DNA of 64,000 bases from Hwanghaeella sp964350445 (GTDB lineage: Bacteria; Pseudomonadota; Alphaproteobacteria; UBA8366; Aestuariispiraceae): positions 4,350-68,349 of the forward strand of contig CAYGKA010000023.1 in the NCBI GenBank assembly GCA_964350445.1, written 5' to 3'. Below, piece after piece: positions 1 through 8,875 of this stretch. Below the pieces are notes generated by a model, which was given only the letters and a program-made list of their open reading frames with translations, was not told the origin of the DNA and ran no database searches. Both the position numbers and the translations under genes were made by a program. Position 1 is the stretch's first letter, and the number at the start of each line of letters is the position of its first letter.

Positions 1-2
1 TG

Positions 3-1094
3 GAACTTCTCAACGGCGGAAATGCCGACGATTTTATTGTTCTTGGCTCCGACATGGTGAGCGGGAGCAGCTTTAACGGTAATGGCGGTTTCGATACGCT
101 GACCCTGCTGGGGGGTGGCTTCAATCAAGGCATTATCGTCGATTTCGATGAAGTGTTGGGGAATGACGGCACCAGCGAGACCTTGATTTTGGAATCAACG
201 GTCACGACGAACACGCTGTTCGACCTTGGGCTTTCCGGCGACTCCGACAGCCTGACGCTGGCCGACGGCGGTAATTTCGTCGATGTCAGGGATCTCCAAC
301 AATTCAACGGCGGGTTCGGCGACGATATCGTGACCGTGCAGGGAACTCTCGTCAGCGGCGCCATCTATGACGGCGGCGGTGCGGGCGGCGATAGCGACGA
401 GTTGATTTTGCAGGACGGAACGACTGTCAGCGCTACGATTCTTGATTTTGAACTGATCACTGCCAACACGGCCGGTGGCATCGACCTCACTATCGAAAAC
501 GGCGGCGGGTTTGTCGGCGATATCGTCTTCACCGGGGCCGGCAACGATACCGTCACTTTCAACGGACAGCCGAACAGTTTCGGAATTTCGGGAGTTGAAA
601 CCGTAATCGGCGGTACCGGCGCCAGCGATACGGCTCAGATCCTAACAGGCGGCGAAGTGATCAGTTTCGCGGAGGTGGAAAACATCTTCGGCAGTTCCGG
701 AAACGACACGATTAACATTGTCGATTCCACCTCGGCGATTATTGAACTCGGTATCGGTGACGATATCGCCACCGGCGCAAGCGGCGTGTCCGATGTTTAT
801 AAGTTCACCGCCGCCGCCGATGCCTTCGCCGACGGTATCGGCAACGGTGCGGAAACCATCACCAATTTTGAAGTCGGCATCGACGTCATCGACATCACGA
901 CCTTCGCTGTGGGCAACTTCTTCTACAATGGGGCAGGGGCTTTCACCGGCGGCGGCACCGCGTCATCGATTTTCGACACGGCCAACGAAACGCTGCAAAT
1001 CGATGTTGACGGAAATTCGACCGCGGATTTGGAAATCGTGTTGAACGGTGTCACTGATGCGACGCTCACCTCGGGCGATTTCAGCTTCGTCTGA
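3..1094 (+). CDS. RTX-like type I secreted protein, C-terminal part (5' end outside window)
   Basis: The reading frame is open from the first bases of the window, so this is the C-terminal 363 residues of a larger protein. It is rich in Gly, Asp, Asn, Thr and Ser with repeated blocks such as GFGDDIVTV, GAGNDTVTF and GNDTINIV, resembling beta-roll hemolysin-type calcium-binding repeats but less regular than classical GGxGxDxUx arrays. The last 60 or so residues (LQIDVDGNSTADLEIVLNG, ending SGDFSFV) look like an uncleaved C-terminal secretion signal of type I substrates. There are no cysteines. The exporter genes start 90 bases downstream on the same strand, so it is probably their cargo: an adhesin, S-layer-like protein or exoenzyme. 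The functional N-terminus is not visible. Confidence 0.8.
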   Translation, partial: ELLNGGNADDFIVLGSDMVSGSSFNGNGGFDTLTLLGGGFNQGIIVDFDEVLGNDGTSETLILESTVTTNTLFDLGLSGDSDSLTLADGGNFVDVRDLQQFNGGFGDDIVTVQGTLVSGAIYDGGGAGGDSDELILQDGTTVSATILDFELITANTAGGIDLTIENGGGFVGDIVFTGAGNDTVTFNGQPNSFGISGVETVIGGTGASDTAQILTGGEVISFAEVENIFGSSGNDTINIVDSTSAIIELGIGDDIATGASGVSDVYKFTAAADAFADGIGNGAETITNFEVGIDVIDITTFAVGNFFYNGAGAFTGGGTASSIFDTANETLQIDVDGNSTADLEIVLNGVTDATLTSGDFSFV

Positions 1095-1184
1095 TCACAG
1101 GTCTTTACCAGGCTGGGCGGGGCTGTACCTGGTGTGGTATGGAGATAACCCCGTTCCAAGCCGACAACCGCCACGCCGAGACGA

Positions 1185-2942
1185 ATGACCGAACTGATTG
1201 CCAGACTGCTGTCTCGACCGGGCGTCGCCGCATTATTGCTGGTGGCTTCCTTCGTCATCAGCACCTTGATGCTCGTTCCGCCGATCTTCGTCATGCAGGT
1301 GTTGAACCGGTACGTCGCCTTCGGGGTCGACGGCACGCTCTTTACCCTGGCTTCGGGCGCCTTGCTGGCGGTTGCGATCGAATTCCTCCTCCGTTGGGCC
1401 CGGCTGCGCATCGCCAGCAGCGTGTCCGTGCGCGCCGACGACGAATTGGCCCGGAAATTGGGCGAAGGGTTCACCGATATCCGTCTTGGCCATTCCGAAA
1501 CCGTCAAAACCGCTGTCAAACGGCGTTTGATGATGGATTTGGATGTCGTTCAAAGCGCCTATAGCGCGCCGTCCATAAACACGGTCTTGGACGTACCGTT
1601 CACGGCGATCCTAATCGTCGCCCTGATGTTCATAGACCCGATACTGGCGGGCATCGCGATCGCCGCCTGCCTATTCCTTCTTTTTTGCGCCATAGCATCC
1701 GCCGCCGCCGAGAAACATGCCGCGCGCGACCGAAACAGCGCAGACCGGCCGGCGATCGGCCCAATTCAAGACGATATCGTTTCCGCCCCGGCCGCGGTTC
1801 GCGCCTTTACCGGCCGAACCTTCATCCTGCACGGGTGGCGCACGGCTGTACGGGCCCAGCAGGCGATGGCCAGACGGTTGGCCCATAATCGCGGCCTTGT
1901 CGGCGCCATCAGCAACGCCACGACAGCCGTTACCACCATCGCCGTCGTCGGTGTTGGCGCGATCCTGGTCGTCAGGCAGGACATCGATGTCGGGGTTCTG
2001 ATCGCGGCGAACATCTTGTCCGCCCGTGCTGTCGCTGGTTTTTCGCGCGCCGCGCTGGTCGCTGGAACGTTCGGGCGGGCGACGCAGACGCTGCAGCGGC
2101 TTCGCCAATTGGAAAAGCTTCCGCGGGAGGCTCGGTCCGGGGCAATGCTCGGGGATTTTGCCGGCCGGCTCACCTTCGATGACGTGACCTTTGCCTATGG
2201 CGGAACCTCGGCGCCGCTGTTCGAAGGCGTTACCTTCACGTTGGAGGCGGGCGACATCCTGATCGTTCACGGCGCCAATGGAGCCGGAAAGACCAGTTTC
2301 GCGGAACTCGTCAGTGGCCTCCGCGATCCGCTGCGCGGCGCCGTCCTCGTCGATGGGGTGGACCTCCGCCAGGTGGCCATGCCCTGGTGGCGCACCCAGC
2401 TATGCTACCTGCCGCAGGACACCGCGATGTTGAACACATCGATTTCCGACAATCTGCGCATCCTCAGTCCGGATCTGGACGGCACCGCCCTCAACCGCGC
2501 GATCCAAGCGGCGGATGCGCGAGAACTCGTCGCCCGGCTGCCGGCTGGATTGGAAACGCCGATCGAGGATAACGGCCGCCACCTGGCTCCCGGGGAACGG
2601 AAGCGGCTGGCGCTTGCCCGCGCGCTGACCTCGCAAGGTAAGCTCGTTTTGTTCGACGAACCGCTTGAGAGCTTGGACGCGGCGGGGAAGGCGGCAATCG
2701 GCAGTCTGCTGAAGTCCTTTGCCGGCAGCGGACGCACGATCATTGTCTGCTCGAGTGACCCGTCGATCATCCGCGAAGCCGATTGGCTTCTGGACCTGGA
2801 CCAGAAACCAAGGCCCGTTCTGGAAAAAGGGCCGGGCCGCAAGGGCCGGGATACACGCGCCAAGCTTGCCTTGGCAGACCTCGACGCGCCCGCAGCGTCA
2901 CCCAACCCGTCGCCAAACGTGTCACAGGGAGGGCAGGTCTAG
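1185..2942 (+). CDS. Type I secretion ABC exporter (PrtD-like permease/ATPase), divergent ATPase motifs
   Basis: This 585-residue fusion of an inner-membrane permease and an ATPase would energise export of the upstream RTX-like protein. Hydrophobic segments lie at about 13-33, 52-70, 138-172 and 245-290, and there is no N-terminal C39 peptidase domain, which fits substrates with an uncleaved C-terminal signal. The nucleotide-binding domain has Walker A GANGAGKT (363-370), Q-loop Gln411 and Walker B KLVLFDE (486-492). The signature is LAPGE (467-471) instead of LSGGQ, and the H-loop position holds Ser524 (VCSSD) instead of His. Length matches PrtD/HasD-type exporters. The stop codon abuts the start of the adaptor gene, implying translational coupling. 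The family call is firm; whether ATP hydrolysis is normal is uncertain. Confidence 0.88.
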   Translation: MTELIARLLSRPGVAALLLVASFVISTLMLVPPIFVMQVLNRYVAFGVDGTLFTLASGALLAVAIEFLLRWARLRIASSVSVRADDELARKLGEGFTDIRLGHSETVKTAVKRRLMMDLDVVQSAYSAPSINTVLDVPFTAILIVALMFIDPILAGIAIAACLFLLFCAIASAAAEKHAARDRNSADRPAIGPIQDDIVSAPAAVRAFTGRTFILHGWRTAVRAQQAMARRLAHNRGLVGAISNATTAVTTIAVVGVGAILVVRQDIDVGVLIAANILSARAVAGFSRAALVAGTFGRATQTLQRLRQLEKLPREARSGAMLGDFAGRLTFDDVTFAYGGTSAPLFEGVTFTLEAGDILIVHGANGAGKTSFAELVSGLRDPLRGAVLVDGVDLRQVAMPWWRTQLCYLPQDTAMLNTSISDNLRILSPDLDGTALNRAIQAADARELVARLPAGLETPIEDNGRHLAPGERKRLALARALTSQGKLVLFDEPLESLDAAGKAAIGSLLKSFAGSGRTIIVCSSDPSIIREADWLLDLDQKPRPVLEKGPGRKGRDTRAKLALADLDAPAASPNPSPNVSQGGQV

Positions 2943-4250
2943 ATGGCCGTTTCCTGGACCCGACCGCTGCCGCCGCAGGCGGAAGAGAGCATGTCGAAGG
3001 GCGTCGCTCTGTTGATAGGCTTGCTCACACTTCTTGTCGTGGCCTTCGTTCTCTGGGCCAATAATTCCTCGCTGGCGATCGTCAGCGTCGCGGTGGGGGA
3101 GGTCAAACCGAGCAGCCGGGTTAAGCAGATACAGCATTTGGAAGGCGGGATCGTCGAGGAAATACTCGTTAGGGAAGGGCAGGAGGTGACCCAAGGGCAG
3201 CCGCTGATGACCCTTTCAACGACGCGGAACGACGCCGACTTGGCTGAATTGAACGCCCGCCTGCGGACCCGGCGCGTCGACCGCATCAGGCTGATCGCGG
3301 AAATCGATGGGGACGAAACCGTTACATTCCCGGCTGATCTTGAAGCTGAGGCGCCGCAGCTTGTCGACAACGCCCGCGCCATGTTCGAGACACGCCAGCA
3401 GCAGGCCGTCGCGGAAGCAGGGCGGCTGTCCAAGCAGGTCCAGCAACGGCAGCAGGAAATCCGTTCCATCGAGACGCATTACGCCAGCGCCAAGGAAAGC
3501 CTGAGCCTGGTCGAAGAGCAGTTTCAAATCAGTTCGGACCTGTTGGCCAAGGGAATTACAAACCGGTACAGCCATTTGGAATTGCAGCGGGAGGTCCAGC
3601 GCATCAAAGGCGAGATCGCGCAGGACAGGGAAGCGATCAAAGGGGCCCGGGCCGCGCTTTCGGCGGCCGAGAGCGAACTCGAAGAGGCGCGGCTGAAACG
3701 GCTCGAAACAGCACGGATCGAACTGGCCGCGGTTGAGACGGAACTGTCCGAACTGGGCGAAAGACTACGCAAGTTCGAGGATACGTTGGATCGCACGACG
3801 ATACGGGCCCCGGTCTCGGGCACCGTCAAGGAAATGGCAGTGGCCACGGTCGGCGGGGTGGTCCAGGCCGGCGAGACGGTGTTCACCATCGTGCCGGAGG
3901 GCGATACCTTGATCGTTGATGCTCGACTGGCTCCGCATGAGGCGGGATATGTCCGGCCCGGTCAACGGGCGGTAATCCGTCTGAATTCCGCGGAGCTTGC
4001 GCGTTTCGGCAATATGGAAGGAAAAGTTGAGGAGGTCAGCCCGGATCGGCTCACCTCGGAGGACGGGACACCGTACTTCCGCGTCCGGATCAGTGCCGAG
4101 AGATCCTTCTTCGAGTCCAAGAATACCCGCTATGAATTGTTTCCTGGTACGCAGGTGATCGCGAACATCCACACCGGTGAGCGGACGGTCATGGATTACA
4201 TCACTGCGCCTTTGGTGAGTGAGGGGCGGAGAGCGTTACTTGAACGGTAG
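2943..4250 (+). CDS. HlyD-family periplasmic adaptor of type I secretion
   Basis: A membrane fusion protein of 435 residues bridging the inner-membrane exporter and the outer-membrane channel. It has a short cytosolic N-terminus, one transmembrane helix (about 21-39), a first half-lipoyl motif (HLEGGIVEEILVREGQ, about 65-80), a long Glu/Arg/Gln-rich coiled-coil hairpin (about 95-285), the second half-lipoyl motif (IRAPVSGTVKEM) and a C-terminal beta-barrel. The ATG follows the preceding stop codon directly, with GGGAGGG a few bases upstream. The layout and length are those of HlyD/PrtE proteins. The adjacent exporter and TolC-like genes complete the tripartite apparatus. Confidence 0.92.
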   Translation: MAVSWTRPLPPQAEESMSKGVALLIGLLTLLVVAFVLWANNSSLAIVSVAVGEVKPSSRVKQIQHLEGGIVEEILVREGQEVTQGQPLMTLSTTRNDADLAELNARLRTRRVDRIRLIAEIDGDETVTFPADLEAEAPQLVDNARAMFETRQQQAVAEAGRLSKQVQQRQQEIRSIETHYASAKESLSLVEEQFQISSDLLAKGITNRYSHLELQREVQRIKGEIAQDREAIKGARAALSAAESELEEARLKRLETARIELAAVETELSELGERLRKFEDTLDRTTIRAPVSGTVKEMAVATVGGVVQAGETVFTIVPEGDTLIVDARLAPHEAGYVRPGQRAVIRLNSAELARFGNMEGKVEEVSPDRLTSEDGTPYFRVRISAERSFFESKNTRYELFPGTQVIANIHTGERTVMDYITAPLVSEGRRALLER

Positions 4251-4403
4251 CAAAAACGGCAATTTAGTGCTATCGAGCCGCAAGATTTCGTCGTGGCGTC
4301 GATATTGCTGTATTGATGCTGCGCAAGAGTCGTGGTCAAATTCAGTCGATTACTTATTGCATGGTCAAAATACTTGGCGCGTTGAAGTAAAAGGGGAGTG
4401 TTC

Positions 4404-5744
4404 GTGAAAACGAAACCGGCCAAACTATTTTTTGCTGCCGCATTGTTTGCGTCCGTATCCTGGCCGGGCTTTGCCAGTGCTCAAGGTTTCAAGGACAATT
4501 TGGCCTCTCTGTTACAGGAACATAATCTGGTTGAGGTCGCGCGATTGGACCTTGAAGCGGCGGACGAAAGGGTCCGCGAAGCTTGGGGTGCCTATTTCCC
4601 GACTCTGACCGTAAACGCGTTCGTCGGCCGTCATGGCAAGTCCAACAACCAGGCGGCCAGCACGCAGTTGAACCCGCGCCAGGCGAAATTCACGTTGACG
4701 CAGAAGCTCTACGACTTCGGGGCGACGGATGCGAATATTCGCCGGAGCAAGCTGGAGCGCCGGTCCGCCGAGACCTTTCAGAAAATCGCCGTGCAGGATC
4801 TCCTCTTGCAGGCCTTGACCGCCCAGCTCAACATCATCCGTGCCGCAGAGGTCGTCGATTACGCTCGGCGCTCGGAACAGAATATTTTGAAACAGGAACA
4901 GGTCGAAAAAGACCGCGTCGACGCCGGCGGCGGCCAGATCACCGACCTGTTGCAGGTGCAGTCCCAGCTTGCCGCCGCGCGGACACGGCTGGTCGCTGCC
5001 GAAGGGCAGCTGCAACTGGCGCGCAACCTGTACAAACGCGTGTTCGGGGATTTTCCCGCGCCTGATGCGGCGAAGGAAGTGCCGGTTATTCCAACAGCCA
5101 CCCTGCCGAGTTCGGTGGACGATGCGGTGGAAATGACCAAGTCGGGGAACCTACGCGTCATTGCCGCACGGCTTGGCGCCGATGTGCTGAAGGAAACGGC
5201 GGAAGCGGCCAAGGCCACGGCCTATTACCCGACATTGAATGCGATCGGTGAAATTATCGCCAAGAACGAGGTGGATGGCGTTAACGGCCACGAGAACGAA
5301 AAGCTCGCGAAGGTCGAATTGAATTTTCCGTTCAATATGGGATGGACGGCCCGGAACACCGTACGGGCAGCCGAACTGACCCAGGAATCCGCATACCGCC
5401 GGTCAAACCAGGTTTTCGTCGAGTTGGAAGAGCAGGTTCGGAACGCGTGGCAGAATTTCCGCACCGCCCGAGCGAATGCGGTTCTGTTGGGCGATCAGGC
5501 TGACCTCGCTGCAAAGTTCCTTGAATTGGCCCGGGAAGAACGCAAGCTCGGCAAGCGGTCGCTGATCGATGTCCTGGCCGGGGAAACGGCGTTGCTGAAC
5601 GCGCAAGCGGACGCCGCCGCAGCGGAACGCGATGTGGCGATCAACGCGTTCACGGTGTTGAGTTTCGTATCCAGCCTGACATTGGCCGATGTGGAACTTG
5701 TTCCTTACGACGGCCCGGCACAAATAGCGCAGATCGTTCAGTAG
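4404..5744 (+). CDS. TolC-family outer-membrane channel of type I secretion
   Basis: An outer-membrane efflux protein that would form the trans-periplasmic exit duct of the type I system. An N-terminal signal peptide (hydrophobic LFFAAALFASVSWPG, cleavage near FASAQG) is followed by long alpha-helical repeats typical of OEP domains, for example AVQDLLLQALTAQLNIIRA and LIDVLAGETALLNAQADAA. I chose GTG at 4404 because AGGGGAG lies at proper spacing before it; the in-frame GTG at 4398 abuts that motif. The gap of about 150 bases after the adaptor gene is AT-richer and could hold its own promoter. Mature length of about 420 residues is normal for the family. Confidence 0.9.
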   Translation: MKTKPAKLFFAAALFASVSWPGFASAQGFKDNLASLLQEHNLVEVARLDLEAADERVREAWGAYFPTLTVNAFVGRHGKSNNQAASTQLNPRQAKFTLTQKLYDFGATDANIRRSKLERRSAETFQKIAVQDLLLQALTAQLNIIRAAEVVDYARRSEQNILKQEQVEKDRVDAGGGQITDLLQVQSQLAAARTRLVAAEGQLQLARNLYKRVFGDFPAPDAAKEVPVIPTATLPSSVDDAVEMTKSGNLRVIAARLGADVLKETAEAAKATAYYPTLNAIGEIIAKNEVDGVNGHENEKLAKVELNFPFNMGWTARNTVRAAELTQESAYRRSNQVFVELEEQVRNAWQNFRTARANAVLLGDQADLAAKFLELAREERKLGKRSLIDVLAGETALLNAQADAAAAERDVAINAFTVLSFVSSLTLADVELVPYDGPAQIAQIVQ

Positions 5745-5771
5745 GCCGTCACCGTCAAGATCTGACGGACC

Positions 5772-6653
5772 CTAGCCAATCCGCACCAGACAGCTCCGCA
5801 ATCCGATGAAGATGTCGTTCTGTACGGGGGACAGCGCACGCAAGTCCCCTGCGGAAAGGGGGCGCCCGTCCAACTCATACTCCCCTTGGAAACCGAAGCG
5901 GTCTTCAGCCTCGGCCATGAGTGCGAATGGCGTGCTGCTGTCCTTGACCCGATGGGTGCAGCCCTGGGCGATGACGGTGCCGCCGACAGTGTTCAGAAAT
6001 TCCTCGAAAACAGCGGCCGGAACTCGGCTTGAACGACAGAAGGCCGCATGAAACCGGCCTGGATGGTTTGCGTTCGTTCGGGATATGACATCCATCAAAA
6101 GCCTCAAGCCGAATGCCCCGACAGGGTCGTCCCGATCACCTGGGTCGACAGCGTAATAGTCATCGGGATTCCAGCGTCCATCATCGGTCGGCAGGATGGC
6201 CGGCAATTGTGGAATGTTGGCGATGATCAGGTCCGGAGGGCCGTCACCGGCAGGCAGATTTTCGGATTTCCGAATGTCCAGTTGGTGAAAGTGCGGTCGC
6301 GCACTTGCTTCACCGAACAGGTGATAGTTCAATTCAAGATTGCGTCCGGCGGCTGCTTTAAGATCGCAGCAAACGATATGGAATTGCCTGTCGGGATAAA
6401 GGCGATTGAGGAGAAGCGGGATCACGCCGGAGCCGGTGCCGATATCGTGTATACGAACCGCCTTTGGGAACATATTTAGCGTTGTTAGAGCAGCTTCAAG
6501 GGCGATTTCGGTCCATTCATCGGGTTGATAAACATTCGGCAGGACAACAAAAGGAAACGATTTTCCGGCGCTGCGGTACAGATTGAGTGAGATTTCCTTT
6601 TCGAGGACGTCGAAGCCGAATTTCGGGCGGGCGAGACAAGGATTTGCAGTCAT
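5772..6653 (-). CDS. Class I SAM-dependent methyltransferase, HemK/PrmC-like
   Basis: A 293-residue protein with a Rossmann-fold methyltransferase core. Motif I is DIGTGSG (70-76), an acidic residue ends strand 2 (VCCDLK, about 94-99), and motif IV reads ANIPQLP (about 145-151), a variant of the NPPY/NPPF loop used by N-methyltransferases acting on glutamine, adenine or cytosine amino groups. The N-terminal 60 residues and the C-terminal 90 are not recognised. It converges on the TolC gene with a 27-base gap, and a TetR gene lies 190 bases upstream on the same strand. The substrate cannot be told; it is too divergent to call PrmC. Confidence 0.7.
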   Translation of the reverse strand: MTANPCLARPKFGFDVLEKEISLNLYRSAGKSFPFVVLPNVYQPDEWTEIALEAALTTLNMFPKAVRIHDIGTGSGVIPLLLNRLYPDRQFHIVCCDLKAAAGRNLELNYHLFGEASARPHFHQLDIRKSENLPAGDGPPDLIIANIPQLPAILPTDDGRWNPDDYYAVDPGDRDDPVGAFGLRLLMDVISRTNANHPGRFHAAFCRSSRVPAAVFEEFLNTVGGTVIAQGCTHRVKDSSTPFALMAEAEDRFGFQGEYELDGRPLSAGDLRALSPVQNDIFIGLRSCLVRIG

Positions 6654-6844
6654 GGATCCTCAATCGGAAGTTTCCCGTTGTTGTGGGGATCACCTTTCAG
6701 TACACCGCCTTGAGGGGTCAATGGCTCATGGGCCGAATGCCCGGTGTTGTATATGAAAAAGTAACTAAAAGGGGTGATTGGTATAGAGGTAAGGTCCGCG
6801 GCGGGCTTGCGCGGATCGAGAGGCCTGAAAGGATATTTGGCAGG

Positions 6845-7465
6845 CTAGTTGGGCTTCCGTTCCGTAAACAGCAGTTTGATATAGGATCGCAGCAACAGGA
6901 TCTGCTGTGGCAGGACATCGGGTTCGCGCAGGGTCTTGGACATGATGATGCCGCCTTCGCAGGTGTTGGACACCATGTCCGCCAACTGATCCAAATCGAC
7001 GTCATCGCGCATCTCATACTGTTTGGCGATTTCCTCGAATGCCTTGCGGAAGCGGTTGCGCCAGGAAAGCATTGCGTCGCGGCTCAATGCCTGGATTTCC
7101 TTGTCGAACAGGCGCTCGTTATAGCAATAGGTGGCGATCAGGCAGCCGGGATGACCCTTGGGCAAATCGGCCATTATTTCCGAAAGCAGCTTTAGACCGA
7201 TCAGGAAAGCGTGAAGGGGGTCGTCGTGAAGCTCCCGCGCCCGGTCGAACAGTTCGTCGAAGAAGCTGTCCTCCAAGCTGATATAGCGTTGCAACAGCGC
7301 CTTCGCGAGGGCGTTCTTGTCTGCGAAATGATAGAAGAATCCGCTCTTCGTGATGCCGGCCTCTTCAATAATTTCCTCGATTGAAGTCGCCCCAAAACCT
7401 TTGGCAAGAACTGCCGATTCCGCGATGTCCATGATGCGGTTCTTGGTTTCCTGTCCTTTCCTCAT
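6845..7465 (-). CDS. TetR/AcrR-family transcriptional regulator
   Basis: A 206-residue repressor-type protein. The N-terminal helix-turn-helix (about residues 4-50) contains TSIEEIIEEAGITKSGFFYH and the following FADKNAL, the standard TetR DNA-binding pattern. The C-terminal part is helical and has two Cys residues near GHPGCLIATYCYNE, as in TetR_C subfamilies close to AcuR/NemR-like regulators. I start it at 7465 (MRKGQETK) because GGGAGG lies 5 bases upstream; an ATG 11 codons earlier lacks such a site. The 280 bases upstream, facing the truncated plus-strand gene at 7748, may hold its operator. Ligand and targets are unknown. Confidence 0.85.
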   Translation of the reverse strand: MRKGQETKNRIMDIAESAVLAKGFGATSIEEIIEEAGITKSGFFYHFADKNALAKALLQRYISLEDSFFDELFDRARELHDDPLHAFLIGLKLLSEIMADLPKGHPGCLIATYCYNERLFDKEIQALSRDAMLSWRNRFRKAFEEIAKQYEMRDDVDLDQLADMVSNTCEGGIIMSKTLREPDVLPQQILLLRSYIKLLFTERKPN

Positions 7466-7747
7466 GACGACCTCCCAAAGACGGCTGTCGGTTGGCATTC
7501 TTACAGCCCAGCCGCGATGTCCTGCAATTTACTGTACCGCGGGTATGGTTTTCCAGGGTTGCATGGTTCGAGGGGCTCTGACTACCCGCCCTACATGTTT
7601 GATTTCACGGCGAAATAACCAATTCATACTAGTTTACCACGGGCCTTCTATCGCAATGCGGTCTCGATCGGCAAGGTCCGGTCCTTCGACATGATCGGAA
7701 AGGCCTGGGTGCGCGTTGCGCCGCGGCAAAAGTTTTGGGAAATCGTT

Positions 7748-8074
7748 GTGACAAAGCCTAAGTATAGAAACAGCCTACCGCAATTGAAGGGCCGGCCGAT
7801 GCTGACCGATGGCGGGCCGGAGACGACGCTGGTCTTCATTCAGGGTATCGACTTGCCGTATTTCGCCGCCTTTGACCTGTTGCGGACCGCCGAGGGTGCG
7901 AAAGTCATCAAGGACTATTACTCACCCTATGCGCGTGTTGCGCTGAAAGATGGAACCGGTTTCGTCCTGGCCTCGCCGACCTGGCGAGCCAGCAAGGGCT
8001 GGGGCGACAAACTGGGATATACCGGCACGGCACTGTACCAGGCGAATCGGGACTCGATCCGGCTTCATCCGTGA
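7748..8074 (+). pseudogene. Truncated homocysteine S-methyltransferase, N-terminal third only
   Basis: The first ~105 residues match the N-terminus of the homocysteine S-methyltransferase family (LTDGGPETTLVF, then GFVLASPTWRAS and WGDKLGY). The match ends at ANRDSI, after which four unrelated residues and a stop follow. The zinc-binding cysteines (usual NCS and GGCCG motifs) and about two thirds of the usual 300-residue barrel are missing. The start is probably GTG at 7748, giving MTKPKYRNSLPQLKG. Only 23 bases separate its stop from the GNAT gene, so the rest has been deleted rather than frameshifted. It differs in subfamily from the intact homologue at 12274-13212 and is not a recent copy of it. 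Confidence 0.7.
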
Positions 8075-8097
8075 TTTTCCACGATTCATTGGAGTGA

Positions 8098-8694
8098 ATG
8101 ATGATGTGCACGATTCAATACCGTCCCGGCATCAAGGCCGATGCGCGGGACCTCGCCCGACTGATCAATTACGCCGGCGAAGGGGTTCCGGTCTATTTCT
8201 GGAACAAGATCAAGCCCGCGGACCAGGATGTCTGGGCGTTCGGCGCCAGCCGGGCGGCGCGGGAAGAGGGGGCTTTCAGTTATCGCAACGCAATCGTGGC
8301 GACGGTTGATGGCGACGTCGTCGGTTGCGCCATTCGTTACGTCATCGATGCCGCCGCCGATCCGGTCGATTGCGAAGAGATGCCGCCGATGTTCGTCCCG
8401 ATGCAGCAGCTGGAAGACCTGGCGGTCGGCTCGGAATACCTGAACGTGCTTGCCGTGGACCCCGCGTTCCGCGGCCGTGGAATAGGCACCAGGCTCTGCG
8501 GCATGGCGGAGATAGATGCCGAACGCGATCAAACCCTGATCGCCTTCGACAGCAATGCCGGAGCCTTGGAGCTATACAAGCGCCTTGGGTTCGAAATTGA
8601 AGCAAGCCGCCCGTTGGTCAAGGAAGATTGGGAAGGCGACGGCGAAAATCTCTTGCTGCTGCGGCGCCGCGCACGTCTTAGAAAGGTCGCTTGA
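8098..8694 (+). CDS. GNAT-family N-acetyltransferase
   Basis: A 198-residue acetyl-CoA-dependent transferase. The acetyl-CoA pyrophosphate loop is VDPAFRGRGIGTRL (about 120-133), and motif B appears as NAGALELYKRLGF (about 153-165), the signature of RimI-type GNAT enzymes. The start is a run of three ATG codons at 8098; GGAG lies just upstream, so the second ATG is also possible. It follows the truncated methyltransferase gene by 23 bases. Substrate class, whether protein N-terminus, amine or antibiotic, cannot be read from the sequence. Confidence 0.88.
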   Translation: MMMCTIQYRPGIKADARDLARLINYAGEGVPVYFWNKIKPADQDVWAFGASRAAREEGAFSYRNAIVATVDGDVVGCAIRYVIDAAADPVDCEEMPPMFVPMQQLEDLAVGSEYLNVLAVDPAFRGRGIGTRLCGMAEIDAERDQTLIAFDSNAGALELYKRLGFEIEASRPLVKEDWEGDGENLLLLRRRARLRKVA

Positions 8695-8875
8695 TAACGG
8701 GCATTTCCCGCGCATGCGGCGCATTTACGTTTACCGGGACAAACGCCGACCGGGCCGCGATGGGCATGTTTCAGCGCGTCCGAACCGGTCGGTCGTCGGA
8801 CATGCATGGTGGATTCCGGAGAAGGAATGGGAGTAGAATTTTCCTGCAAGCCGTCAGAAATCGGCACGGTCTGAT

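Noticed and set aside
1107..1133. ACCAGG/CCTGGT inverted repeat after the RTX-like gene as terminator
   Set aside because: The arms are 6 bp, the interval is 15 bases and there is no T run; probably chance in GC-rich DNA.
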